Source: Laterigemmans sp052161645
Lineage (GTDB): Bacteria > Planctomycetota > Planctomycetia > Pirellulales > Pirellulaceae
DNA: 64,000 nucleotides
Direction: 5' to 3' (one strand)
Assembly: GCA_052161645.1 (NCBI GenBank)
Contig: CP197414.1
Shown here: positions 35,647 through 44,922 of the stretch, in pieces
Numbering within the stretch: the stretch's first letter is position 1
How the letters are laid out: each line of letters begins with the position of its first letter
Notes under the pieces: generated by a model
Databases searched by the model: none
What the model was told of the DNA's origin: nothing
What the model saw: the letters and a program-made list of their open reading frames with translations, nothing else
Translations under genes and position numbers: made by a program

Positions 35647-37050
35647 CTAGGCGTTTCGACGCAAGGATGCAAGCGATAGCCAGCGCTCTTCAAGAATAAA
35701 CAAGCCCTCGGCGGCTAGGTACTCGTTGGATAAAGCTCGTTGGACACCCGACGTCGCGGAAAGACGCCAGGGACCCTTGCCGCTCATCGCAAAGCCACGA
35801 GCGACACGATAAGACAAGCCCAACGACATCAGATTCTTCAGCCGGGTCTTCGATTTCCGCCACTGCTTCCAGTAACAGGCGCGTACCCGACGACGAATCC
35901 ATTTGTCTAAGTTGGTGAACGTTGTCTTCACTTGATCCAACGCAAAGTAGCCTAACCAACCACGAGCATAAGCACGGAACGCTGCATAACGTGACTTCAT
36001 CGACACGCCTCGGTTTCTACGAAAGATCTTCGAGACACGTTGTTTGAAAGTCGCGAGCTTCTTCTTGCTCACCCGGATCTGGCCGCCGTAGCCACGAAAT
36101 TCGTAACCCACGTACTCAAGCCCATCCGTCTTGCGGACTTGGCTCTTGTTGTGATTGACGGACAGTTTCAATCGGTCGGTCAAGAAGCGTTCAATGCTCC
36201 CGTACACACGCCGCGCCGCCGCTTCTGTTTTCGTGAAGATCACGAAGTCATCTGCGTACCGCACGAACGGCAACCCTCGTCGTTCCAACTCCTTGTCCAA
36301 GTCATCTAAGTAGATGTTCGAAAGCAGTGGTGACAACGGGCCGCCTTGCATAGTTCCTTCTTCGCTGGGTTGGCATAAGCCGTCGACCAACACACCGGCT
36401 CTCAAGTAGCGTCCGATCAGTTTCAAAAGGCGTTTGTCGTGGACCTTGCGGGCCACGCGTGTCATCAATATATCGTGATTGACTCTGTCAAAATATTTCG
36501 ATAGATCCATATCGACGCATCGACGACGACCACCTCGAATGATCTTTTGCACTTGCTTGACTGCATCTTTAGCCGAGCGGTGAGGTCGGTAGCCGAAACT
36601 CGACTCGGAGAAGTCCGGATCGAAGATCGGGGTGAGGACTAACACAATGGCAGTCTGTATCAAACGGTCGAGCAAGTTTGGAATACCGAGCTCTCGCGTG
36701 CCGCCATCGGGTTTATCGATGCTAACGCGCCGTACCGGTTGGGGACGGTACGTTCCATCGAGGAGTTGCTGACGGATGCCTTCCCATTGTGGTCGGAACC
36801 ACTCAGGAAAGTTTTCGATCGTGACGCCGTCGGGGCCAGGGGCTCCACGGTTTGCTTTGACTTTCGCCCAAGCCGCCTCGATCGTGCCTTCGTCAACAAT
36901 CTCTTCCATCAAAGCGTGGCTTTCGTCCAAGGCTGACTTCTCGATGGACGCCTGAGCTGAATCATCACGCTGGATGTTTTGCGATTGCTCCACAAACTCT
37001 TCCCAGAGGGAGAGCTGTTTCGCCGGTTCGTTCGGCTGGTCAGAGTTCAT
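35647..37050 (-). CDS. group II intron reverse transcriptase/maturase, copy 1
   Basis: 467 residues, encoded in intron domain IV. Copies spliced intron RNA into DNA and helps splicing. RT motifs: LGIPNLLDRLIQTAIVLVL, SSFGYRPHRSAKDAV, VDMDLSKYFDRVNHD, MQGGPLSPLLSNIYLDDLDK and the catalytic FVRYADDFVIF. The maturase domain follows (FRAYARGWLGYFALDQV). No HNH endonuclease is present at the C-terminus, as usual for class C. The TAG stop lies within the domain V hairpin, so coding and catalytic RNA overlap. Confidence 0.93.
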   Translation of the reverse strand: MNSDQPNEPAKQLSLWEEFVEQSQNIQRDDSAQASIEKSALDESHALMEEIVDEGTIEAAWAKVKANRGAPGPDGVTIENFPEWFRPQWEGIRQQLLDGTYRPQPVRRVSIDKPDGGTRELGIPNLLDRLIQTAIVLVLTPIFDPDFSESSFGYRPHRSAKDAVKQVQKIIRGGRRRCVDMDLSKYFDRVNHDILMTRVARKVHDKRLLKLIGRYLRAGVLVDGLCQPSEEGTMQGGPLSPLLSNIYLDDLDKELERRGLPFVRYADDFVIFTKTEAAARRVYGSIERFLTDRLKLSVNHNKSQVRKTDGLEYVGYEFRGYGGQIRVSKKKLATFKQRVSKIFRRNRGVSMKSRYAAFRAYARGWLGYFALDQVKTTFTNLDKWIRRRVRACYWKQWRKSKTRLKNLMSLGLSYRVARGFAMSGKGPWRLSATSGVQRALSNEYLAAEGLFILEERWLSLASLRRNA

Positions 37051-37659
37051 CGGTGGTTCGTTCCTTGTCTTGTGACGTTCAGGCCTTCATGTCGCCGTTG
37101 GCTTCGGCGGTTCGCTACTATGCCCTCTGCTGCCGACTTCAATCGTGGGCTCGTGTTACCACGGCCCACCCCGCGTTGGAGCAAGCTCTACTGGCGGACA
37201 CAGGATGAAGCCCTCCCCAAATAAGGGACGTCGGGGTTTGATGTAATCGCCCCGCGACACGTGATCTGTCCCCGCCCAAGTGCCCGATCTACCTGCGCTC
37301 GTTCTTCCGGTTCGGTTTCGTGGTCAGCAGCCCACTCACCTCGAGTCGTCGGCCTCATATCGGATTTCTGTTCGTCACCTGGCGGGTCTTGGCGTAAATG
37401 CGGTTAGCACGTCTTGGCCGGGGAAACCTTGTCCGATTCAGTCATCGTCGAACCGCACGTTCCCCGCACCGGAGCTAACTTCACGAGCACATTCGCAGGC
37501 TTCCTTTCCACGGTCGGTCACCCTTCCGCAGTTGCCCTCGCCTCGTACTGTCTTTCTTCGGAGTTACATTTGGTATACTGCCTCGTCGTGAAAGAAACCG
37601 GAACTGAGTACAGGGGACTTGCACCCCACAAGATCACGCCCATGTTGGGCGTACTGCAC
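37051..37659 (-). other. 5' catalytic RNA part of intron copy 1 (domains I-III)
   Basis: 609 bases without protein-coding content, nearly identical to 58943-59551 and, in the outer 400 bases, to 41874-42480. This is expected for the ribozyme core. I did not fold it. Confidence 0.75.
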
Positions 37660-37725
37660 GGGAGCGGCGGTGGCCAGCCGATTTTGAAATCAACATCAAC
37701 TCCCGCCGCCCCGTGATGCGGGTCG

Positions 37726-38173
37726 TTCCCGGCGTCAAGCTCTTCAGTCCTGAACTTGGTCTCTCTGCGAGTGTCCATTGAAAGCCCATGCTCGATGATT
37801 GGTGCGCGCGAAGAAGTTGCGCGTGAGGATCGATGCATTTGCGTCTCAACTTGCAATCGGTTGAACCAATGCTAACTGCGTCCTCTCCGGACTGACCCGA
37901 TCCTGCCGAAGTTGCTCGCGAGAGATACCTTCAATGAAAGTTTCCTCTGCCGTCCCAGGCAAAGATGATCGAAATAAAGTCAATCTGATTCCCAGGACTC
38001 GAAAATGATTGCAACCTGCTTTGGAGTTCGGTACCGTAATGGAATGTATTGCCGGCCCGGATGCGGTCGGGATCGGCGCGCGAGCCGGGAACCATGCGAT
38101 CCACCCCAGCCCTCGCCAAAATCCGATTTTTCAGATCTACCTCAACCGCTCGGGCGGGGTGATCGCCGACGTT
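37726..38173 (+). repeat. repeat cassette, family B, copy 11
   Basis: B subtype, indistinguishable by eye from 24561 and 25452, but placed directly behind the intron-bearing attC. Confidence 0.92.
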
Positions 38174-38186
38174 CGCATACTGAAGA

Positions 38187-38744
38187 ATGAAACCTGTTTG
38201 CCAGCATTGCAGCACACGCTACGGCGAACTTCTTCGCAGTGAGCGATGGCGCGCATTCCGCTGCCGGGCATGCGACACGGAGTCGTGCGAACTTTGTGTC
38301 GCCAGCGAGGACCAAGGTAACCATATCGCGTTTCTGCGGTGCCCAAATTGCGGCGGCGACGAGCTGGATGCTCTTGATCTGCGTGATCGGCACTCGATCT
38401 TTACGTCAACCGAACAACTGGCGTCATTTCATGTTGCAATCGCCCTTCCGTGGGTGCCTTGGTCTGTCTATCCGCGCCGGACCGAAACGCTAATTCGAAA
38501 CTCCCTGCCGAAACTGTCTGAATACGGACCACGACTTGCGTTGTTGGACGAAGACGACGCACAGGTGCGCACCTACTTAGCACGTGCGTTCCCAGATCGT
38601 TTTAGCTGTGACGCTCCACAGGGATCGGGAGCACTGATTTGGATCGCAGATGGGAGACCGCTACAATGTGGTGGCGGACCAAATGTGACAGAGTACGAGA
38701 TACTCAAAACTTCGCGATCTTTGTGGACCAACGCAGCGGATTAG
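38187..38744 (+). CDS. cassette 26: zinc-ribbon protein, unknown function
   Basis: 185 residues. Three CxxC knuckles near the N-terminus (VCQHCS, CRACDTESCELC, RCPNCGGDEL) indicate one or two zinc ribbons. Residues 70-185 form an unrecognised alpha/beta region (FTSTEQLASFHVAIALPW, PRLALLDEDDAQVRTYLA). GAAG lies just before the ATG. Confidence 0.68.
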   Translation: MKPVCQHCSTRYGELLRSERWRAFRCRACDTESCELCVASEDQGNHIAFLRCPNCGGDELDALDLRDRHSIFTSTEQLASFHVAIALPWVPWSVYPRRTETLIRNSLPKLSEYGPRLALLDEDDAQVRTYLARAFPDRFSCDAPQGSGALIWIADGRPLQCGGGPNVTEYEILKTSRSLWTNAAD

Positions 38745-38748
38745 GTGC

Positions 38749-38834
38749 GAACCATGAAATGCACGTGAGGACGGGAGTCGCGGTTTTTCGTCTGCTTGCA
38801 CATCGTTCGCCCGTCCCACGTGATTTCTACCGTT
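38749..38834 (+). other. attC of cassette 26
   Basis: GAACCATGAAATGCACGTGA to CTACCGTT. Arms CACGTGAGGACGGG and CCCGTCCCACGTG pair with one extra base. Confidence 0.85.
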
Positions 38835-38865
38835 CGCCGACAGATGGCTCAAGCCTCCCTCGTCT

Positions 38866-39357
38866 ATGAAACGCTTTTCGTTACGAGCGCTTTTGATCGC
38901 GACGGCTGTGATGGCAGTGCTCATGGCTCTTCCGATCCGGCGTGCAATTGTTCAGAAACGGGGACGCGAGTGGGTAGCCGCTCAAAACGGCCACGTGAGC
39001 TTCTCGTACAAATACGACGCTCAATCTGATCAATGGGACCACAACGCTTCTCTCCCTGCACCTGAATGGCTCATCGACGCCCTCGGCATCGACTTCTTTG
39101 ATACAGTGGACACCGTGATTCTTGACAACATGGAAGTGGAGGACCTGTCTCCCATCACAGATTTGCGGGGACTTCGACAACTTGCCATTATTATCGAGAT
39201 TGACGAAAAGCTTGACTTCGCTCCGTTGGCTGAACTCCCAAATCTTCGTCATCTGCATCTCGACTACACTGACATCGACGCGGAACGACTTGCTAAACTA
39301 CGGCAACTGCTCCCAAATGTCCGAGTGGACGCAACGAATCATCCTCCGCCAGAATAA
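38866..39357 (+). CDS. cassette 27: membrane-anchored leucine-rich-repeat-like protein
   Basis: 163 residues. The N-terminal anchor is FSLRALLIATAVMAVLMALP, the FSLRxLL start common in planctomycete proteins. The rest contains leucine-rich strands (DTVDTVILDNMEVEDLSPIT, LAELPNLRHLHLDYTDIDAE). It is probably an extracytoplasmic binding protein. Confidence 0.72.
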   Translation: MKRFSLRALLIATAVMAVLMALPIRRAIVQKRGREWVAAQNGHVSFSYKYDAQSDQWDHNASLPAPEWLIDALGIDFFDTVDTVILDNMEVEDLSPITDLRGLRQLAIIIEIDEKLDFAPLAELPNLRHLHLDYTDIDAERLAKLRQLLPNVRVDATNHPPPE

Positions 39358-39363
39358 AGCGGC

Positions 39364-39447
39364 GAACCATCGGATGCACCCGAGTCGGCGAGTCGGGCGT
39401 TTTGACAATGGAAGATCTCTCGCGCCGACCGGGTGATCCGCGACGTT
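39364..39447 (+). other. attC of cassette 27
   Basis: GAACCATCGGATGCACCCGA to GCGACGTT. Arms CACCCGAGTCGGC and GCCGACCGGGTG pair with one extra A. The loop is nearly the same as in the attC of cassette 16, with compensating changes in the stem. Confidence 0.88.
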
Positions 39448-39462
39448 CTGCCCTGAAGCGTG

Positions 39463-40137
39463 ATGCCCGCTACCATCGAATCAATTCGCGAGGATCTTGA
39501 ACGCTGCCGAAGTGCAAAGCGGCCGCCCAAGATCTTTGGTGCCGAAACCCATCGTTACATGCTGAACCCAGTAGTTCGGAATTCGGTCGTCACCAACTTT
39601 GAAGCAAAACATGGCATTGAGCTTCCCGAGGACTATCGCCGATTCATGACGGAACTCGGAAACGGCGGAGCGGGACCGTATTACGGGCTATTCAAGTTTC
39701 GCGAAATGGATGATTGCCACTCATTCCAACGCTGGAAAGAAAACGATGGCTTTGTCGGAACGCTCTCCGAACCGTTTCCGCACACAAGATCGTGGAATGA
39801 TGTTCTTGAATATCCAGAACAGGATGAAATCGAGGACGAAGATCTGTACGACGCGGAAGTAGAACGGATCGACAAGATCTATTGGAATCCAGAGAATGTG
39901 AACGGCGCAATTCCTATCTGCCATCAAGGTTGTGCGCTGCGCAACTGGCTGGTTGTGACTGGCCCTGAAGCAGGCAACGTTTGGGAGGATTTGCGTGCAG
40001 ATGAAGGCGGACTGGTCCCCACGAAACGGAATCGCAAGAGTCGCATGACGTTTCTAGAATGGTACAATGACTGGCTTCAGCAAGCCGTCGCCAAACTTCC
40101 TAAGTCGAAGCATAAAAAGGGCAGAACCAAGCCGTGA
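39463..40137 (+). CDS. cassette 28: SMI1/KNR4 (SUKH) family protein
   Basis: 224 residues. The SUKH signature is clear: NFEAKHGIELPEDYRRFM, TELGNGGAGPYYGLFKF, then PICHQGCALRNWLVVTGPEA and VWEDLRADEGGL. SUKH proteins in bacteria are mostly immunity proteins that neutralise contact- or secretion-delivered toxins. No toxin is linked here, so it could be an orphan immunity gene captured in the array. The basic tail ends in GRTKP next to the attC. Confidence 0.85.
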   Translation: MPATIESIREDLERCRSAKRPPKIFGAETHRYMLNPVVRNSVVTNFEAKHGIELPEDYRRFMTELGNGGAGPYYGLFKFREMDDCHSFQRWKENDGFVGTLSEPFPHTRSWNDVLEYPEQDEIEDEDLYDAEVERIDKIYWNPENVNGAIPICHQGCALRNWLVVTGPEAGNVWEDLRADEGGLVPTKRNRKSRMTFLEWYNDWLQQAVAKLPKSKHKKGRTKP

Positions 40138-40207
40138 ACCGGAGCGGCGAAGTCGAGCGGTTTTGAAATGGACAATCTTTCGTCGCCGCCCGGTTACGGC
40201 AGACGTT
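40124..40207 (+). other. attC of cassette 28
   Basis: GAACCAAGCCGTGAACCGGA to CAGACGTT. Arms ACCGGAGCGGCG and CGCCGCCCGGT pair with one extra A. Confidence 0.86.
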
Positions 40208-40383
40208 CATCGGACGAATGGGGACAGCTTGCGGTAAAAATACACTGCCGATTGGCATGTCGCTCCTAGCACCAAACCGAACCACAACGCCCAGTTCGCC
40301 CCACCGAACGGAACTAGGATCAACTGGCCCAACCCGCCACCAATCGCCCATGTAATTGCTACCGTCATTAGTTCGTTTCGCAT
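40207..40383 (-). CDS. cassette 29: small two-helix membrane protein, reversed
   Basis: 58 residues: MTVAITWAIGGGLGQLILV, then GANWALWFGLVLGATCQSAV and a basic tail. Two membrane helices with a short loop. It points towards attI. No family is recognised. The start is 26 bp from the intron boundary. Confidence 0.5.
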   Translation of the reverse strand: MRNELMTVAITWAIGGGLGQLILVPFGGANWALWFGLVLGATCQSAVYFYRKLSPFVR

Positions 40384-40469
40384 GATAAATCGCCGATGAA
40401 CAATGCAAATCGGGATAGGAGCCCGGTTACCCGGGACCCCTCCCACAACACCTAGCATGCGGGTCCGCA

Positions 40470-41873
40470 CTAGGCGTTTCGTCGCAAGTGTGCAAGCGAT
40501 TGCCATTGCGTTTGTAGACAGAGTAAGCCCTCTGCGGTGAGATACTCATTCGATAAAGCTCGTTGGACACCCGACGTCGTGGAAAGACGCCAAGGACCTT
40601 TGCCGCTCATCGCGAATCCGCGAGCGACCCGATAAGAAACACCCCGTGACATCAGTTGCTTTAGCCGAGTTTTCGACTTACGCCACTGCTTCCAGTAACA
40701 GGCTCGGACCCGGCGACGAAGCCACTTGTCCAAGTTCACCAGCGTGCTCTTGACTTGTTCTAATGCAAAGTATCCCAGCCAACCCAGTGCGTAAGATCGA
40801 AACTCCGCATAACGCGACTTCATCGACACACCTCGGTTTCTACGAAAGATCTCCGAGACACGCTTTTTGAACGCATCGAGCTTCTTCTTGCTCACCCGAA
40901 TCTGACCGCCAAAGCCACGAAACTCGTAGCCCACGTACTCCAGCTTATCCGTTTTCCGGATACTGCTCTTGTCGTGATTGACAGCCAACTTCAAGCGGTT
41001 TCGCAGGAAGCGTTCGACGCTCGCGTACACACGCTGTGCAGACACTTCCGTCTTCGTAAAGATCGCAAAGTCGTCAGCATAGCGCACGAAAGGCAACCCC
41101 CGTTTCTCCAATTCCTTGTCCAGGTCATCTAAGTAGATGTTGGAAAGTAAGGGAGACAGCGGGCCACCTTGCATCGTTCCTTCGCTGGACGGTTGGCATA
41201 AACCGTCGATCATTACGCCGGCTCGCAAGTAGCGTCCGATCAGTTTCAGCAGTCGTTTATCGTGGACCTTGCGGGCCACGCGTGCCATTAGTACGTCATG
41301 TTGAACGCGGTCAAAGAATTTTGACAGGTCCATATCAACGCACCAGCGGCGACCACCGCGAATGATCTTTTGCACTTGCTTGACTGCACCTTGAGCCGAG
41401 CGATGAGATCGGTAACCAAAACTCGACTCCGAAAATTTCGGATCGAAAATCGGCGTGAGGACTAACACGATGGCTGTCTGGAGCACCCGGTCGAGCAAGT
41501 TTGGAATACCAAGCTCGCGGGAACCGCCATCGTTTTTCTCGATCGAGACGCGTCGCACCGGTGACGGGCGATACGTCCCCTCGATGAGTTGTCGACGGAG
41601 TGATTCCCATTGCGGCCGAAACCACTCTGGAAAGTTTTCGATCGTGACGCCGTCGGGGCCAGGGGCTCCGCGGTTGGCTTTGACTTTCGCCCAAGCCGCC
41701 TCGATCGTGCCTTCGTCGACAGTCTCTTCCATCAAAGCATGGCTTTCGTCCAAGGCTGACTTCTCGATGGACGCCCCGGCCGAATCGTCACGCGGGACGT
41801 TTTGCGATTGCTCCACAAACTCTTCCCAAAGGGAGAGCTGTTTCGCAGGTTCGTTCGACTGTTCAGAGTTCAT
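40470..41873 (-). CDS. group II intron reverse transcriptase/maturase, copy 2
   Basis: 467 residues, same length and motifs as copy 1 (SSFGYRSHRSAQGAV, VDMDLSKFFDRVQHDVL, FVRYADDFAIF), with substitutions spread over the whole protein. The frame is intact, so the element may be active. The stop again overlaps domain V. Confidence 0.93.
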   Translation of the reverse strand: MNSEQSNEPAKQLSLWEEFVEQSQNVPRDDSAGASIEKSALDESHALMEETVDEGTIEAAWAKVKANRGAPGPDGVTIENFPEWFRPQWESLRRQLIEGTYRPSPVRRVSIEKNDGGSRELGIPNLLDRVLQTAIVLVLTPIFDPKFSESSFGYRSHRSAQGAVKQVQKIIRGGRRWCVDMDLSKFFDRVQHDVLMARVARKVHDKRLLKLIGRYLRAGVMIDGLCQPSSEGTMQGGPLSPLLSNIYLDDLDKELEKRGLPFVRYADDFAIFTKTEVSAQRVYASVERFLRNRLKLAVNHDKSSIRKTDKLEYVGYEFRGFGGQIRVSKKKLDAFKKRVSEIFRRNRGVSMKSRYAEFRSYALGWLGYFALEQVKSTLVNLDKWLRRRVRACYWKQWRKSKTRLKQLMSRGVSYRVARGFAMSGKGPWRLSTTSGVQRALSNEYLTAEGLLCLQTQWQSLAHLRRNA

Positions 41874-42480
41874 CGGTGGTTCGTTCCTTGTGTTGTGACG
41901 TTCAGGCCTTCATGTCGCCGTTGGCTTCGGCGGTTCACTACTATGCCCTCTGCTGCATTCTATTTGCGCGAGATGCGTTACCGCATTCGCCCCGCCTTTC
42001 GGGCAAGCCCTACTCACGGGTACGCATCGAGTCCTCCCCAAATAAGGGACGTCGGGGTTTGATGTAATCGCCCCGCGACACGTGATCTGTCCCCACCCAA
42101 GTGCCCGATCTACCTGCGCTCGTTCTTCCGGTTCGGTTTCGTGGTCAGCAGCCCACTCACCTCGAGTCGTCGGCCTCATATCGGATTTCTGTTCGTCACC
42201 TGGCGGGTCTTGGCGTAAATGTGGTTAGCACGTCTTGGCCGGGGAAACCTTGTCCGATTCAGTCATCGTCGAACCGCACGTTCCCCGCACCGGAGCTAAC
42301 TTCACGAGCACATTCGCGGGCTTCCTTTCCACGGTCGGTCACCCTTCCGCAGTTGCCCTCGCCTCGTACTGTCTTTCTTCGGAGCTACATTTGGTATACT
42401 GCCTCGTCGTGAAAGAAACCGGAACTAAGTACAGGGGACTTGCACCCCACAAGATCACGCCCATGTTGGGCGTACTGCAC
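41874..42480 (-). other. 5' catalytic RNA part of intron copy 2
   Basis: 607 bases without a gene. The outer 440 bases match copy 1 almost exactly; the 100 bases next to the RT start differ. Confidence 0.72.
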
Positions 42481-42573
42481 GACGAGTCGCCGAGTCGTGT
42501 TTTTTGAAGTGGAGGATCGCTCGCGGCGACCGCGTGATCCGCAACGTTATTTCACAATGCCACGGAGCAGACG

Positions 42574-43038
42574 ATGAACACAACGCGAAGCCACTTTTTA
42601 CTGCTTGCATTTTGCGCGTTCATCGGAGGCCCGGCGCTGCACGCTGACGACACACCAAACCCGCCCTCCATCACATCCCTCGCCGACCTTGGTCCGCAAT
42701 CTGATGGACAAGAGGTGACGATGATCTTCAAGATCACCAAAACACAACTTATCGGCGGTGAGCACGACGGTGAATTCCCACATGCGATATTGCACTATGC
42801 AGAGATGAGGAAGGCTCCACATTTGGTCGTCTATGCCAAAGGTGAACTAGCGGATGCGCTCCATCGTTTTTCATGCATTGGACCAACAGGTTGCTTGATA
42901 GGCCGCTCGATCAAAGTGTCGGGGCAGATCAAGACACACACAGACTTTCCAAAGGGCGAAGACCAAACTCCTATCTACAATCTCAACCTTCGAAATTGGA
43001 AGGCGTTTCAGATCCTTCCTGAGCCAAAAGTGAAATAA
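42574..43038 (+). CDS. cassette 30: exported OB-fold-like protein
   Basis: 154 residues. GGAG lies 9 nt before the ATG. The signal peptide is FLLLAFCAFIGGPALHA. The mature part has a strand pattern compatible with a tRNA_anti-like OB fold (QEVTMIFKITKTQLI, PHLVVYAKGELADAL, GRSIKVSGQIKTHTDF). Function is unknown. Confidence 0.68.
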   Translation: MNTTRSHFLLLAFCAFIGGPALHADDTPNPPSITSLADLGPQSDGQEVTMIFKITKTQLIGGEHDGEFPHAILHYAEMRKAPHLVVYAKGELADALHRFSCIGPTGCLIGRSIKVSGQIKTHTDFPKGEDQTPIYNLNLRNWKAFQILPEPKVK

Positions 43039-43119
43039 CAAAACGGTGCACGGGAATTGTGCATCACCCGCAATTTTCAAATGAAAGCCGTCCGGCACAA
43101 TCCCGTGACCGTCGGCGTT
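43035..43119 (+). other. attC of cassette 30
   Basis: ATAACAAAACGGTGCACGGG to CGGCGTT. Arms CACGGGAATTGTGC and GCACAATCCCGTG pair with one extra A. Confidence 0.87.
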
Positions 43120-43137
43120 ATTCCGCAGGAGATCTCA

Positions 43138-43686
43138 ATGCTGACACGCGTAGTTTCTGCCTCTTGTCTCGTTGCTCTCTTCACTCTTGCGGATGCCGAG
43201 AGTACCGTCACGCCCGCCAAGCCGAGGGCGGCGTATTCCCACTTTAATGGCGATTGGGAAGTCGCTCGTGACATGCACAAATCGCTCGGGTACGAACCGT
43301 CCCGAGACTCAGCCGCAACGTTTCCCTCTTCGTTCAGCCTGTCACTGGATGCGAAGCTGGATGAGAATGCCGATCCTGGTGGCGTCCACAAAGGGTTACT
43401 TCAAAAGATCGGGCACGAGCTCTACACTTCCGGACATTGGATCGCAGACGCCGAGGAAATGGGGTTCAACACAGATCACTGCGTTGTCTCAATTCATGGC
43501 GGTCGCACATTTCTTTGGTTTACAGACGTCCCTTTTATTGCACAGTACGGAGGTGCCGTGTCATATATCGAAGGCGCTGGCAGGCCCCACGACCTCTTGG
43601 TTATTGACTTTAACACGATGCCCAGACATCTTGCCGGGTACAAGCGAGGAATCGACACCATCGTTTACCGCCGAAAACATCGTTAG
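43138..43686 (+). CDS. cassette 31: exported hypothetical protein
   Basis: 182 residues. AGGAGA lies 6 nt before the ATG. The signal peptide is VVSASCLVALFTLADA. The mature part contains YSHFNGDWEVARDMHKSLGY and CVVSIHGGRTFLWFTDVPF; no family is recognised, though the size and style match other exported cassette proteins here. Confidence 0.66.
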   Translation: MLTRVVSASCLVALFTLADAESTVTPAKPRAAYSHFNGDWEVARDMHKSLGYEPSRDSAATFPSSFSLSLDAKLDENADPGGVHKGLLQKIGHELYTSGHWIADAEEMGFNTDHCVVSIHGGRTFLWFTDVPFIAQYGGAVSYIEGAGRPHDLLVIDFNTMPRHLAGYKRGIDTIVYRRKHR

Positions 43687-43698
43687 GGGTATCGGCGG

Positions 43699-43784
43699 AA
43701 TAACCAAACCATGCACCGGAGTTGCCGATCCGGGCCGAATTTGAAATCCACGTCGCTGGCGGCAACCCGGTGATGGTAAGCGTT
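43699..43784 (+). other. attC of cassette 31
   Basis: ATAACCAAACCATGCACCGG to TAAGCGTT. Arms CACCGGAGTTGCC and GGCAACCCGGTG pair with one extra A. Confidence 0.87.
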
Positions 43785-43803
43785 CTGCCCGTGCATTGAT
43801 TGA

Positions 43804-44412
43804 ATGATTACAGAAGACGACATACCAATCATTCTAAACACGGACTTGAATAAATTTCCATTTCGATGTCTGGCGGCAATCGCGTACCGAGCCTTGATTC
43901 GCTCGGTTGAGGTTCTCGAATGTGTGCACAGTGAAAAACTTGACTCAGTATCACGCGAAATGGTCGACCGCTTGATCGACTTGCTGCAGAAATTGGCGGA
44001 ATCACCGCCGACCGTGACTGAAGCGACTGCAGTTATTCCATGGGATCTTCAGGGTGACTTTAAGAACCAGCTGGACAAGATACCGTTTTCCACCCAAAGA
44101 CGGGTGGTCTTTTTGGCTGCATGCGACGCAACACGTGTATATGGCCGTAAGGTAAACGGTGTCGTTGGATGGTCGATACAAATGTATCCTGAAAATGCAT
44201 CCGAACAAAAACAGCTTGATTTTCAATTTCAATTGGCAACACCAGCTTACGCTGATTTCACCTACCTTCGAGACGGGCTACAATCAGGCAACGTACTACA
44301 CTCCACAGCGATTGTCTCAGAAATGCTTGGTGATATCTGGCACGGATCGGAGCCAGATTGGCAACACTTCCAAACCAATCGCACACGAAAAACGGGCAGA
44401 ACAAAGCGATGA
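43804..44412 (+). CDS. cassette 32: hypothetical cytosolic protein
   Basis: 202 residues without signal or membrane segment. The N-terminal half is helical (FRCLAAIAYRALIRSVEVLE, REMVDRLIDLLQKLAE); the C-terminal half is mixed (RRVVFLAACDATRVYGRKV). It ends with the basic tail NRTRKTGRTKR at the attC. Not recognised. Confidence 0.6.
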   Translation: MITEDDIPIILNTDLNKFPFRCLAAIAYRALIRSVEVLECVHSEKLDSVSREMVDRLIDLLQKLAESPPTVTEATAVIPWDLQGDFKNQLDKIPFSTQRRVVFLAACDATRVYGRKVNGVVGWSIQMYPENASEQKQLDFQFQLATPAYADFTYLRDGLQSGNVLHSTAIVSEMLGDIWHGSEPDWQHFQTNRTRKTGRTKR

Positions 44413-44482
44413 ACCGAAGTCGCGGAGCCATCGTTTTTGAAAATTGAAAATCAATCACCGCGACTCGGTTATCGCGGACGTT
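44399..44482 (+). other. attC of cassette 32
   Basis: GAACAAAGCGATGAACCGAA to CGGACGTT. Arms ACCGAAGTCGCGG and CCGCGACTCGGT pair as in cassettes 3 and 17. Confidence 0.86.
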
Positions 44483-44867
44483 ACGGCTGCGGAGGATGAA
44501 GCTTGCGCTGACGGAATCCAATGCGGCAGTTGCGCTTGGATGATTTCCAGTTTTCGAGGTGCGCGTGGATGATCTTCAAGGGCGGCGGTGCGCTTAAATG
44601 ATTTTGAGAACTGAAGGTGCGCGGACGCCGGATTCCGTAACCATTTCTTCGCTGCGAGCCTGACCATTCCAGTCGTCCCGGAGCCCAAGAAGCGATCTGC
44701 AAAAATAGTTGATCCGATCAATGGCGATTGGTACGATCAGGCCAGGCTGCAGCTCGCGGGAGTTCAGTGCCGAGAAAAGCATCCGTAACAATACGATGCA
44801 ACCCAGCCCGAAAAACTTTGGTTCCTTGCGATCCAGCTCATCCTCGGGCGGGCTGATCGTTACCGTT
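44481..44867 (+). repeat. repeat cassette, family C, copy 3
   Basis: 387 bp; differs from copies 2 and 4 by GAGTTCAGTGCC in place of GAGTTCCGTGCC. Confidence 0.9.
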
Positions 44868-44922
44868 AGATGGCACCTGTCACGCACTCAATCATCCTAA
44901 ACTGATCTAAAGGAGAAACATC

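Larger units (their letters stand above)
35586..37659 (-). mobile_element. group II intron (IIC-attC type), copy 1, 2,074 bp
   Basis: Lies on the strand opposite to the array. The 5' end reads GTGCAGTACGCCCAACATGG, and the 3' end reads CTCCC, GGTAACCGG-type hairpin, then CCCGAT. A domain V hairpin is at 35625-35653: CGC triad, CCTAG and TGCGG arms, and a 2-nt bulge. The 5' exon is the folded bottom strand of the attC, the known preference of class C introns for hairpins. The open frame encodes a reverse transcriptase-maturase. Boundaries come from comparing three copies and may be off by one or two bases. Confidence 0.85.
35574..37727 (+). other. attC of cassette 24, split by a group II intron
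   Basis: The left part GAACCATCGCA (35574-35585) and right part GGGAGCGGCGG to GGGTCGTT (37660-37727) together make one attC of about 80 bases. Its stem GGGAGCGGCGG pairs with CCGCCGCCCC. The intron sits at the base of the stem. Confidence 0.85.
40409..42480 (-). mobile_element. group II intron (IIC-attC type), copy 2, 2,072 bp
   Basis: Same ends and orientation as copy 1, but more divergent: the RT differs at many residues and the spacer between RT and domain I is different (41940-42030). This is therefore an independent lineage rather than a fresh copy. It again sits at the base of an attC hairpin. Confidence 0.85.
40398..42548 (+). other. attC of cassette 29, split by a group II intron
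   Basis: Left part GAACAATGCA (40398-40408), right part GACGAGTCGCCGAG to CAACGTT (42481-42548). The inner arms GAGTCGCCG and CGGCGACC pair as in the other sites. Confidence 0.82.
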
